From NORP240 sp965222175 (GTDB taxonomy: Bacteria; Pseudomonadota; Gammaproteobacteria; Pseudomonadales; Pseudohongiellaceae): 64,000 nt of DNA. Both the position numbers and the translations under genes were made by a program. The notes under the pieces were generated by a model. The model was not told the origin of the DNA. It saw nothing but the letters and a program-made list of their open reading frames with translations, and did no database searches. Of this stretch, positions 17,268 through 24,312 are shown piece by piece. How positions within the stretch are numbered: position 1 is the stretch's first letter; each line of letters starts with the position of its first letter. The stretch is taken from NCBI GenBank assembly GCA_965222175.1, contig OZ244938.1, positions 4,216,001 through 4,280,000 on the forward strand, read 5' to 3'.

Positions 17268-18236
17268 ATGTTCAAATACGTTCTGATCTATTTCCTGCTT
17301 TTTCTTTGCCTCGTGACCGTTCAACGATTCCCGGGCGGGCAAAATGCGACGGCCCTTACCGGCAACACCTGCATGCACGCTACCGACTGTGTCGTGACAT
17401 CTTATCTTCCGTTAACGATCACGCGAGCGGGCGAGGAGGTTGAGAACACCCTTACCCGGTTCGAGGTGCTTGTCATGCTCGCTGCCATCGGTCTTTTTGG
17501 CCTGTTTACAGGCTTCGTGCACACCGATATCTCCTTCTGGCGGCCCATGCCTTTTGTCATGCTCGGGACTTTTGTAGCACTTCTTCCCGGAGTGAACACC
17601 ATCCCCATGGGTTCGTTGCTTATTCCCTACATTCCCCTCGAACTCTGGGTAGGTTTCCTGGGGGCGGCGGTGTGTTTCTTCTGCGGTGCCTTCAGATTAA
17701 TTCCCATCGGCTTTCTGCTGGGCTACTTTTTCAGCAAGCTTGCACTCATGTCGGACGGAGAGCCCCTCTTCCAATTGTATACGGCGGGCATTCTGCTGGT
17801 GATCGCTGATCAGGTAATTGGCGGTTTGCTGCAGGGACAGAAGGAAAGGGTTGCGCTGGCAACAAACGAAGCATCGATTCCGGATGAGCCCGTTCAGGCC
17901 GATGGAGACATCGAACACACCATGGAAGAGGAAGCCGTCAAGGTTGACGGTGACGTCGAGCCTCCGGCTGAAGAAGAACTCGACGGCGTCGAAGATGACA
18001 TCAAGCCTCCTATCGAAGAAGGAAACGTTATGGTTGACGGTGACATCGAGGCTCCGGATGAAGAAAAAGTCGCCAGGGACGAAGATGACATCGAGCCTCC
18101 AACCGAAGAAGAATCCGTTGATGTGAATGATGACACCGAACCCCGGACCGAAGAACAAGCCGTCGAGCTAGACGATGCCACTGATCCCACTGAGGAGAAG
18201 GTTGGTAAAAAGCAGAGTGATCAGGCATCTGATTGA
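17268..18236 (+). CDS. Membrane protein with an acidic 15-residue repeat tail
   Basis: 322 residues. The first 190 contain an N-terminal signal-like helix and about four more membrane helices (LAAIGLFGLFTGF, MPFVMLGTFVALLPG, LWVGFLGAAVCFFC, YTAGILLVIADQVIGGLL). From about residue 217 the cytoplasmic or periplasmic tail consists of about seven tandem 15-residue units of the form DGDIExPxEEExVxV, strongly acidic and imperfectly repeated. The C-terminus then turns mixed (KVGKKQSD). Acidic repeats of this kind can bind cations or act as spacers. No family is recognised. Confidence 0.72.
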   Translation: MFKYVLIYFLLFLCLVTVQRFPGGQNATALTGNTCMHATDCVVTSYLPLTITRAGEEVENTLTRFEVLVMLAAIGLFGLFTGFVHTDISFWRPMPFVMLGTFVALLPGVNTIPMGSLLIPYIPLELWVGFLGAAVCFFCGAFRLIPIGFLLGYFFSKLALMSDGEPLFQLYTAGILLVIADQVIGGLLQGQKERVALATNEASIPDEPVQADGDIEHTMEEEAVKVDGDVEPPAEEELDGVEDDIKPPIEEGNVMVDGDIEAPDEEKVARDEDDIEPPTEEESVDVNDDTEPRTEEQAVELDDATDPTEEKVGKKQSDQASD

Positions 18237-18239
18237 AAA

Positions 18240-18455
18240 CAGCCGGGCACGGCCGCTTCAATTTTTGACCAGGCGTTACCCGACTCGCTTTGACGGGGCG
18301 GGATTCCTCCGATTCCTGTATGGGGCCGTTCGTTATTGTAGATCCACAGCCACTGAGTCGCCAGATCCTGCGCATCTTCAATTGACTGGATGAGGTGAAG
18401 ATCCAGCCATTCATGCCTGGCGGTTCTGTTAATTTGATCGATATTTCCGTTATAT
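18240..18455 (-). pseudogene. IS3-family transposase (OrfB) C-terminal fragment
   Basis: The minus strand encodes NGNIDQINRTARHEWLD and, further on, WLWIYNNERPHTGIGGIPPRQ, which is the C-terminal end of IS3-family OrfB integrases (rve domain; the final catalytic Glu region is degenerate or missing). The rest of the element is absent. The fragment abuts the 3' end of the last integron cassette gene, so an IS insertion followed by deletion probably cut off the distal end of the cassette array. Confidence 0.75.
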
Positions 18456-18890
18456 AGCGCCATCGCTGATTTTCGGATCAACAGCTTGCAATGCTCCAAG
18501 GTAGGCGCCTAAGAGTGCTCCACCGAGCTTTACAGCAATCGAAAACGCAAACCCGAATGTTAAAAACATTGCCAGATCGCCGCCAAAAGCAGGCACCATT
18601 GATAAATCAATAATCAGGTAGGCAACAATCGTCGCTACTGCAAACGCGATTGCATTCCTTTCGGGTGATTTTTTGGCAAGCCAATAATTAAGAGCAAAGA
18701 AAGTAATTGGTCCTAACAGGTACGAAGACCATGGGGCAATCCATTGTGCCGCCGCCGTATAGAATTCCTGTTCATGCCCGGGTTCAATAAGATAGGCGTA
18801 CACAGCCACCATCGGAAAAGACGCCGCCATGGTGAATGCAATAGTACCTATCGCCACTCCAATTGCCTTTAAGTAGTCGATCGCTTTCAT
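18450..18890 (-). CDS. Integron cassette: four-helix membrane protein of unknown function
   Basis: 146 residues from ATG 18890, which has GGAGGT 6 bp upstream. Four hydrophobic helices are visible (IGTIAFTMAASFPMVAVYAYL, WSSYLLGPITFFALNYWL, AIAFAVATIVAYLIIDL, AMFLTFGFAFSIAVKL). The last residues (DPKISDGAI) run into the IS3 fragment, so the true C-terminus and this cassette's attC may have been lost. It is the last recognisable gene of the array. No family name can be given. Confidence 0.68.
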   Translation of the reverse strand: MKAIDYLKAIGVAIGTIAFTMAASFPMVAVYAYLIEPGHEQEFYTAAAQWIAPWSSYLLGPITFFALNYWLAKKSPERNAIAFAVATIVAYLIIDLSMVPAFGGDLAMFLTFGFAFSIAVKLGGALLGAYLGALQAVDPKISDGAI

Positions 18891-18926
18891 TGTGACCTCC
18901 AGGTTATCCTTTTGATTATCAGCGCC

Positions 18927-19042
18927 ACATAACGCCCTTGGCAATTGGCGCAGCCTGTGGAGTACGGTTTGCGACAGCATGGCCCAGCCATTGGCAAACC
19001 CTATGGAACGGGCTGTGTTCTTTATTGACTGGACTGTTACTT
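18927..19042 (-). repeat. attC recombination site (116 bp)
   Basis: Read on the minus strand it opens with AAGTAAC and closes with the core GTTATGT. The two ends pair, and inner arms around GGTTTGCCAATGGC and CGCAAACC form the expected imperfect hairpin. It lies directly 3' of the SRPBCC cassette gene and directly 5' of the next cassette gene. Confidence 0.7.
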
Positions 19043-19069
19043 ACCGCCATCCCTTCTCTATTAGCTGGA

Positions 19070-19492
19070 TTAGCCAGATTTCGCCCGCACATACTCTGCA
19101 AAATTATCGAGAATACTCTGCCAACCTTGACGTTGCGTCTCCGCATCCATTTTACCTTCAGCTTCAAAAGTTTGTGAAATGACTACCTTTCCATTATTGC
19201 TGGCAAATGAAACCGAAACGACCCTGCTGTCGTCCAGCGCGTATTCGATGAGCTTATTTGGTACGATTCTTGTGTAGGTGCCTGCGAAATCGAACCCCAT
19301 ACTTCCATCCTTTGCTTCCATCCTTGAAGAAAAGGTACCGCCTTCACGTAAGTCAACGAAGCTATCCGTGGTATGCCAATCATCTGATGCAGCATTCCAT
19401 CGCTTTATGTCTTCAGGATTGTTCCAGGCTTCCCATACTTCGTCGATACCTGCTTCTACCACTGTTTCGATTTTGATTTTCATGTTTGGCAT
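19070..19492 (-). CDS. Integron cassette: SRPBCC/AHSA1-family protein
   Basis: 140 residues. The START-like SRPBCC fold of the AHSA1 (Aha1-like) group is clear: KIKIETVVEAGIDEVWEAWNNPEDIKRWNAAS at the start, then GGTFSSRMEAKDGSMGFDFAGTYTRIVPN, and the closing QGWQSILDNFAEYV helix. These proteins bind hydrophobic ligands in a deep cavity; the ligand is unknown. The gene is flanked by an attC on its 3' side and by a complete 264-bp MITE between its start and the preceding attC. The MITE may therefore have separated it from the integron promoter. Confidence 0.85.
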   Translation of the reverse strand: MPNMKIKIETVVEAGIDEVWEAWNNPEDIKRWNAASDDWHTTDSFVDLREGGTFSSRMEAKDGSMGFDFAGTYTRIVPNKLIEYALDDSRVVSVSFASNNGKVVISQTFEAEGKMDAETQRQGWQSILDNFAEYVRAKSG

Positions 19493-19505
19493 GCTGTCTC
19501 TCTAA

Positions 19506-19769
19506 GGAACCTCTGATCAATTATAGAAGTGCTCTGCGGGAGTCTGTCGGGCGCTACTGCAAGGCGTCGTGCGCCGGGAATGGCCGTCGCCCTTGCCAAG
19601 CGCGACAACACCGCAGTGGCGCCCGACAGGCCCCGCCCGAAGGGGCTTTCAGGCGAGCCCACTGCCTTCGTTGCCTCGCCTTGACAGGCCGACGCATGCC
19701 GGCGGCAAGGCGCCTCGTCAGTGAACTCGCCTGAAAGCCAGAGTATTTCCATAATTGATCAGAGGTTCC
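19506..19769. mobile_element. MITE-B, complete copy with target duplication (264 bp)
   Basis: The element runs from GGAACCTCTGATCAATTAT to the inverted right end ATAATTGATCAGAGGTTCC and is flanked on both sides by CTAA (19502-19505 and 19770-19773), a 4-bp target duplication. It encodes no transposase. The YTAR-type target and the terminal sequence resemble IS5-family elements, so it is probably mobilised by such a transposase in trans. The interior is GC-rich and contains its own inverted segments (GGGGCTTTCAGGCGAG with CTCGCCTGAAAGCC). It is inserted between an attC and the start of the SRPBCC cassette gene. Confidence 0.9.
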
Positions 19770-19775
19770 CTAAAT

Positions 19776-19888
19776 AAGTAACGCCGGTTTTTAAGGGGCG
19801 GTTAGCTAAGCATTGTTTGCGGACAAGATGGCGCAGCCATCCGAAAACGATATGTGATCAGGCTGAGTCATTGAACTGTTTGTTGCGT
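19776..19888 (-). repeat. attC recombination site (113 bp)
   Basis: On the minus strand it opens ACGCAAC and closes GCGTTACTT. The centre holds the palindrome GGATGGCTGCGCCATC, and CCCCTTAAAAACCGG near the end is typical of attC right arms. It follows the DUF1428 cassette gene. The MITE target duplication lies only 2 bp from its core end. Confidence 0.65.
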
Positions 19889-20023
19889 CTCTTATTTTCT
19901 GGCTCTCCAGCCAATAATTCTAATGCCTGCAGACATCAGAGAGCCACCAAACTTCTACAAAGTGCAGTGAAACCGGCTAATTACGAAAACCAGAAGCGAA
20001 TGTTGGCGATCAATGCGAATTAG

Positions 20024-20389
20024 CTACAGCTCAACAATGGGCGTGAAGCCACCGTAGATCAACCGCTTACCATCGAACGGTGTGGGATTCTTCTCCGGAT
20101 CCATACGCTCGTCACTGAAATCGTCAGACATCAACTTTTCCATACCGGCATCACGTGTGGCCTTGTCTGGCCATTCGATCCAGGAGAAGACTATGGATTC
20201 ATCCTCCCTGGCATCGACCGCTTTGCGAAAGTCGGTGACCTTGCCAGACGAGACATCGTCTTCCCAACATTCGATGACACGAGTGGCGCCAAAATCGATG
20301 AAGACACTGTCGCCAAATTTAGCGTGCTCGATGAATTTCTCCTTGTTTGCGGTAGGGACCGCGATCACAAAGCCGTCTATGTAGCTCAT
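20024..20389 (-). CDS. Integron cassette: DUF1428 (YbaA-like) protein
   Basis: 121 residues with the full DUF1428 layout known from E. coli YbaA: MSYIDGFVIAVPTANKEKF at the start, FGATRVIECWEDDVSSGKVTDFRKAV, SIVFSWIEWPDKATRD, and the closing PFDGKRLIYGGF. The fold is a small dimeric alpha/beta-barrel; the biochemical role is not established. About 130 bp of non-coding sequence lie between its stop and the attC. Confidence 0.9.
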   Translation of the reverse strand: MSYIDGFVIAVPTANKEKFIEHAKFGDSVFIDFGATRVIECWEDDVSSGKVTDFRKAVDAREDESIVFSWIEWPDKATRDAGMEKLMSDDFSDERMDPEKNPTPFDGKRLIYGGFTPIVEL

Positions 20390-20414
20390 TTACCTATCTC
20401 CGTAAAAAAGAATG

Positions 20415-20456
20415 ACGTAGCCAATCGCACGGCCATTTTTGGTCTGATTGCTATGC
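20415..20456 (-). repeat. Possible short or degenerate attC
   Basis: On the minus strand GCATAGC (overlapping the stop of the ParB-like cassette gene) and GCTACGT face each other, with AGCAATC and GATTGGCT as possible inner arms. At 42 bp it is shorter than known attC sites and its cores deviate from GTTRRRY. It is listed because a site is expected at this place. Confidence 0.35.
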
Positions 20457-20861
20457 GCTGCTCGTATAAGCCAAGCACTTACTCAATCCAAGCGACCTGA
20501 AAAAGTGCCACCGTGCATAACCATCGAAAATCAGTAAATCTTTGCCTCTCAGGATCAGAGGCGGGATCGCAATTCCTTCTTCATAAAGCTCCCTTTGCTT
20601 TGCAATTCTTGGTGTTACGTCCTTGATGAATATTGGTGATTCGAGTAGCTGCTTTTGTACCTGGATATTTTTGACAAGCACTTCGCTAAGTTTCCAGGTC
20701 TGTCCATACAGGTCGTCGCCGAATGTTTCGAAATCTTCGTTGTCCCATTCTTCCTCGCATGTAGAAACTACGAATTTCTCAATTTTTTCAGAATCGACCA
20801 GGACAACGTAACGAAGCCCTTCAACCTGCATCTTGGCTCCAGCTTCGCACTCTATGCGCAT
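20451..20861 (-). CDS. Integron cassette: ParB-like domain protein (tentative)
   Basis: 136 residues. The start is ATG 20861, which lies inside the attC core GTTATGC of the upstream site; this is the first Met of the cassette itself. The C-terminal half reads like a ParB/sulfiredoxin-type fold: IPPLILRGKDLLIFDGYARW followed by HFFRSLGLSKCLAY, where DGYARWHF resembles the DGxHR motif of ParB-like proteins with His replaced by Ala. Whether it binds DNA or nucleotide is unknown. The N-terminal half is unassigned. Confidence 0.65.
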   Translation of the reverse strand: MRIECEAGAKMQVEGLRYVVLVDSEKIEKFVVSTCEEEWDNEDFETFGDDLYGQTWKLSEVLVKNIQVQKQLLESPIFIKDVTPRIAKQRELYEEGIAIPPLILRGKDLLIFDGYARWHFFRSLGLSKCLAYTSSA

Positions 20862-20969
20862 AACGTTGAATTTAAGGGGCGGGTGCGCGAGTACGGTGAG
20901 CGGGAAGAATGGCCAAGCCATTCGCCCCTCGCACGGAGTGCAGCCGACTCATTGGAATTTCTGTCATGT
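20858..20969 (-). repeat. attC recombination site (112 bp)
   Basis: On the minus strand it opens ACATGAC (one base off RYYYAAC) and closes AACGTTATGC. CCCCTTAAATTCAACG at the right and CAGAAATTCCAATGAG at the left form the outer arms, and GAATGGCTTGGCCATTC forms the central palindrome. It separates the DUF2059-like gene from the ParB-like gene, whose ATG lies in the core. Confidence 0.75.
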
Positions 20970-20973
20970 GTCG

Positions 20974-21294
20974 TCATTTCTTAATCTCGCTTGAGACCAG
21001 CCGTGTTCCTGCCGCAAGCTCGTCGGCTACTCTACATTGGCTTTCCAGAATTGACTTTCCAATATCCGTGCCGTAAAAATCGAGTAGAGCCTGTAACTGT
21101 TCAGGTTCATAGTGTTTGATATACAGCTCTATTTGTTCCTGGCGCATCCCAAGCCTCATTTTCTCGGCTGTTTCTGGATCAGGGATGCCATTCGAGCTCG
21201 CTGAACAACGCACACGGTTCATCACAGTAAGATCAACCACGTCCTCAGCAAGTTTTCTCTTTCTATCCGTATCCACGATGCTCACTTGAGACAC
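20974..21294 (-). CDS. Integron cassette: DUF2059-like helical protein
   Basis: 106 residues from GTG 21294, a start that overlaps the attC core (CTATGTG). The block IELYIKHYEPEQLQALLDFY, continuing with GTDIGKSILESQ, is the characteristic end of DUF2059 proteins (x-FY-x-S-x-x-G-x-K). Most DUF2059 proteins are periplasmic, but no signal peptide is visible here. The function is unknown. The stop is 4 bp from the downstream attC. Confidence 0.7.
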   Translation of the reverse strand: MSQVSIVDTDRKRKLAEDVVDLTVMNRVRCSASSNGIPDPETAEKMRLGMRQEQIELYIKHYEPEQLQALLDFYGTDIGKSILESQCRVADELAAGTRLVSSEIKK

Positions 21295-21400
21295 ATAGCG
21301 CCGGTTTTCAGGCTAGCAGTCTGCCCTGAAAGACTTGCGATAGACTGGCCGCAGGCCATTGCAAGCGTGCAGAACAGGCTCCATCCCTTTGAAATTATGC
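21293..21400 (-). repeat. attC recombination site, slightly degenerate (108 bp)
   Basis: On the minus strand the ends are GCATAAT and GCTATGT, each one base off the consensus (GCATAAC, GTTATGT). The centre GCAATGGCCTGCGGCCAGTC is palindromic and resembles the centre of the site at 18927-19042. It lies between the DoxX-like and DUF2059-like genes. Confidence 0.6.
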
Positions 21401-21417
21401 CTATTTTACTGGAAGCA

Positions 21418-21801
21418 CTATGCCTTGCTCCTCAGTAAGGGAGCAAATGCCTCTCTGTAATACCAAAGACAATACAAGCTGACTACACCGAAAAAAATTG
21501 CCATAGGGATCATCGGGCTAGCCGTAAACACATGGAACAGGAGAATGTTCACAGCTATAGGTGCGACTGCCAACGATGCCAATGCGCCAAATCGATCCAC
21601 AATGATTCCCGAACCAGCCACAATAAAGACCGCGGTGACAATGGGGAGCAAGTAAACGGATTCCTGTATCGCTATCTGAAATTGTCGTCCTGCCGGTCCG
21701 ACCTCCGGTGGCTCAAACCCGAATAAGCCGAGATTCATAAGGCCACTTACAAGAATGAACAGCCCGCACAAAATTCTGACAATCTCGACTGGCTTAAGCA
21801 T
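21418..21801 (-). CDS. Integron cassette: DoxX-like membrane protein
   Basis: 127 residues from ATG 21801; GTG 21807 is an in-frame alternative. There are four hydrophobic helices: VRILCGLFILVSGLMNLG, YLLPIVTAVFIVAGSGIIV, SLAVAPIAVNILLFHVF and MAIFFGVVSLYCLWYY. The order and the APIAVNILLFH phrase fit the DoxX/DoxD-like quinone-associated membrane protein group. No partner is present. A short attC (67 bp) precedes the cassette and a degenerate one follows. Confidence 0.72.
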   Translation of the reverse strand: MLKPVEIVRILCGLFILVSGLMNLGLFGFEPPEVGPAGRQFQIAIQESVYLLPIVTAVFIVAGSGIIVDRFGALASLAVAPIAVNILLFHVFTASPMIPMAIFFGVVSLYCLWYYREAFAPLLRSKA

Positions 21802-21822
21802 AGGCACTTATTCCATCGAAGC

Positions 21823-21889
21823 ACATAACGCCATTTAAAATAGTAGCAGCCGTGGACTGCTACTTCCGTTTTTAAAATAATTGTTATGT
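21823..21889 (-). repeat. attC recombination site, compact and well preserved (67 bp)
   Basis: On the minus strand it reads ACATAACAATTATTTTAAAA to TTTTAAATGGCGTTATGT, with the inner palindrome AGTAGCAG / CTGCTACT. Core ends, arms and length match a textbook short attC. It is the clearest single site in the array. Confidence 0.88.
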
Positions 21890-21930
21890 ACTGCTCTCGT
21901 TTGGTTTAAAACCTACCCTGGCAATCATTC

Positions 21931-22113
21931 TTATACCGTAGTTCTAGATTCTAGTCCGAGCCTATATGCTTTGCTTACCGCGAATAAACCCAGGATAGCC
22001 GGCGGGAGGAAACCTGCAACCCAGACAGGACCGCCTATGTTCGCGACCAATACACCCAGGCTCAAAGAAATAGCAGCGGCGACGGAAAAATAGAGAATTT
22101 GAAGCCTGATCAT
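21931..22113 (-). CDS. Small two-helix membrane protein, second gene of an integron cassette
   Basis: 60 residues from ATG 22113 (ATG 22146 is an in-frame alternative that would overlap the upstream gene). Two hydrophobic helices are visible: LQILYFSVAAAISLSLGVLV and GPVWVAGFLPPAILGLFAV. There is no attC between it and the gene at 22124-22624, only about 10 bp, so both belong to one two-gene cassette. No function is known. Confidence 0.6.
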   Translation of the reverse strand: MIRLQILYFSVAAAISLSLGVLVANIGGPVWVAGFLPPAILGLFAVSKAYRLGLESRTTV

Positions 22114-22123
22114 AAACCTGTCT

Positions 22124-22624
22124 CTATGAAGCTTTGTATTGCACATTTTGTTTTGTTCCGCTTTCTATGACCTCTTCAGCTCGGATTTCATCGATTACTT
22201 GAAGAAATTCTTTTGAATGACCGCTGGCTCCTAACGAAGTGCGCCAGCTATCAAACATTGGCCATTTTACGAGCAGATGAAGCGTCTTTTTGCGGCCTTC
22301 CCATGCTTCATTATCGAGATAACCCGTACTGTACTGAAAATATCGATTCGCCGAATCCAATAAGTAAAGATTATAAAGAATCGTTGCTTTACGGTTTTCT
22401 TCTCTATCGGAGAATGATTCCCCGGAAACCACCCGGTCCCAAATTTCAGCATTCTGAATAATTATCGAAGCAAAGTTCATTTCAGAATGAAGCACTGTTT
22501 GCAGGCTATCATTTTTAGCAATTTTATTGTTGTGGCGTATTTGACTCGCTAAGTAAATTAGTGATGCTACAACGGCTAAAGCACCGATTACTTCTCCAAT
22601 TGCTCCGATAGCTTCCCAATTCAT
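22124..22624 (-). CDS. Integron cassette: small membrane-anchored protein (same design as 8154-8639)
   Basis: 166 residues from ATG 22624 (AGAAGAA upstream). An N-terminal membrane helix, IGAIGEVIGALAVVASLIYL, is followed by ASQIRHNNKIAKNDSL and a helical soluble domain with a WxxR-rich end. This pattern is common in marine hypothetical proteins and is shared with 8154-8639 and, more loosely, 22809-23306. The topology predicts a single membrane anchor with a cytoplasmic or periplasmic domain. The role is unknown. Confidence 0.72.
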   Translation of the reverse strand: MNWEAIGAIGEVIGALAVVASLIYLASQIRHNNKIAKNDSLQTVLHSEMNFASIIIQNAEIWDRVVSGESFSDREENRKATILYNLYLLDSANRYFQYSTGYLDNEAWEGRKKTLHLLVKWPMFDSWRTSLGASGHSKEFLQVIDEIRAEEVIESGTKQNVQYKAS

Positions 22625-22663
22625 AGTAATTCTTCTACCCGATTGCTTTTTGCCATACCCGGA

Positions 22664-22779
22664 ACATAACACCAACGTTCAGGCTTGGCAGGGAGGGCTG
22701 AGAGCCTCTCGGTAAAATGACCGAAGGCGATTTTCAGCTTTGGTGTACTGGCTGCCGCCCATAGAATTGTTTGTTATGT
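22664..22779 (-). repeat. attC recombination site (116 bp)
   Basis: On the minus strand it opens ACATAACAAACAATTC and closes GAACGTTGGTGTTATGT. The cores are perfect complements of each other. The arms resemble Vibrio-type VCR repeats, with TAACAAAC at the left and GTGTTATG at the right. It separates the first and second cassettes. Confidence 0.85.
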
Positions 22780-22808
22780 GTCGGAAGCATTTCATTCGCA
22801 CCCAAAAT

Positions 22809-23306
22809 TCAATTCTGCTCTTCAGCTATTTCGCGAATCACGCCTGTAATTGGTCTTGGAATATTCAGGTATACGGCTCTTTGCAAAGGGTTAGCCAGGC
22901 CTCTTCGCAGCGCATTTTGAGCCCCGTTCCAGTAGATATCTGGCAGCAGGCCTTGTTGATACTGAAAGTAGAATGCGTCAAAGGCCTCTAGTGAGATTGT
23001 ATGGTCATAAATTTCCGCCCAGACTTCGGAGCCGGTAAGTCCGATATCTTGAGCCATGGTCTCCAGTTCGTCATTCCACCAGTTCGGCCTTTCTCCATAA
23101 TCCCAACGCTTACCAAGGGCGCTCAGGTATGTGTCGCTTTCCATCTTGACTCGAAAGTTGGACATAATTGATTCTGCTCTGGCGTCATATCTCTCCGCTA
23201 CAGCTAACCTTCGATCCAATATTAGCTGGATCCCGACGAACACTAGAGATAGCACTACCGCGACAAAACCTAAAAGTTCGATTAGCTGTTTCTTATCTTT
23301 GATCAT
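22809..23306 (-). CDS. First integron cassette: membrane-anchored protein of unknown function
   Basis: 165 residues. After MIKDKKQ an N-terminal helix (LIELLGFVAVVLSLVFVGIQL) is followed by ILDRRLAVAERYDARAESIM and a helical domain containing WWNDELETMAQDIG and AFDAFYFQYQQGLLPDIYW. It sits next to the attI region, so it is the cassette most recently inserted or the one closest to the integron promoter. No function is known. Confidence 0.72.
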   Translation of the reverse strand: MIKDKKQLIELLGFVAVVLSLVFVGIQLILDRRLAVAERYDARAESIMSNFRVKMESDTYLSALGKRWDYGERPNWWNDELETMAQDIGLTGSEVWAEIYDHTISLEAFDAFYFQYQQGLLPDIYWNGAQNALRRGLANPLQRAVYLNIPRPITGVIREIAEEQN

Positions 23307-23316
23307 GGATTATTAT

Positions 23317-23700
23317 ATATTGGAGCCTTCACCGATGTAATTATCCTCGAGTACCCATAACATTTGTATAATCAGTCAGCGCGGTAATTTCATTCGCATT
23401 TCGCTAAGTTAGTCCCCCAATTACCACTTTTCAACCAAAAAGTTAGATTGCTCGGTTTTTGATCGATCGAAATAGCCAGGGTCTCAGCTGTTCTCAATAC
23501 CAGGGTTCCTCCTATCTCCTATAGCGAGCTTCCCCGTATTCAGGCTTAGATCAGTACTATAAGTCTGATAAGTAAAGGGAATTTCAATAACAAGAAACGG
23601 GTAACCTGGCCTGGTAATGAAATTGCTGCGACTTCGTGCGCAATTACTGACCATTAACTACCTTAAGCCGGGAAAACAGTCAAACCGGGGGTATCCCGAA
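23317..23700. other. attI/promoter region of the integron
   Basis: This 384-bp non-coding stretch lies between the divergent first cassette gene and the integrase pseudogene, where attI and the cassette promoter Pc are found in integrons. A core-like CCATAAC (GTTATGG on the minus strand) lies at 23355-23361 and probably marks the attI/cassette junction. It is AT-rich. Neither Pc nor the integrase promoter could be fixed by eye. Confidence 0.55.
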
Positions 23701-24160
23701 ATGGCCAGCAAGTTTATCGAGAATCTTCGGGCCGATTTGCGCATGCTTGAATACAGCATGTCTACCGAAAAGGCCTACCTATTGTGGATACGTCGATTCA
23801 TCTGTTTCACGGGTAAAGGGTATCCGTCTGTTGTACCTTTATCGAATGCTGGCGCCTGCCTTACGTATCTCGCTGCGAACCATCGCGTCAGTATTACTAC
23901 ACAAAAAACGGTTCTGAGCGCGCTTGCCTATCCGTTTGAGAAGTACCTTGAGCGCATGATGGGCGACCTGGGATTTGAGCTCGCGTAACTACTGCGAACA
24001 TTACCCGTGGTTCTACCAAGCAGCGAAGTCACAGTGATTCCAAGAAAATTGGACGGACAGAACAAACTGATACACCATTGTCTGTTTTACGTATTAGGGC
24101 AATGGCGTATAGAGTCTCCGCGGGTCACGATATTGATTTAAAAAAGAGAGACTTGACGCA
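23701..24160 (+). pseudogene. intI: Integron integrase (IntI) pseudogene
   Basis: From ATG 23701 the product begins like the N-terminal SAM-like domain of IntI tyrosine recombinases: FIENLRADLRMLEYSMSTEK, AYLLWIRRFICFTGK, CLTYLAANHRVSITTQKTVLSAL. An in-frame TAA stops it at 23988. Translation of the same frame past the stop still reads LRTLPVVLPSSEV and LDGQNKLIHHCLFYVLG, matching the LPVVL.xxEV and LLYGxGxR segments. A frameshift then leads to HDIDLKKRDLT, like the RVKDIDF segment. The catalytic Arg is not convincing and the HxxR...Y half is gone. The gene is inactive; it faces away from the cassettes, as in all integrons. Confidence 0.83.
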
Positions 24161-24312
24161 GCAGTTCTGAACCTGTAACAAAGTTTGAAGCACAGCTCTG
24201 CGGTCCTGCAACGGCAGGAGCCGTCCATGCCATCGCTGAAAAATGGGAAGCGTACTGCCCAACCTCCATCATTTTGGAGGTTGTAATGCAGATAAGCAGG
24301 AATCCAGGAGGA

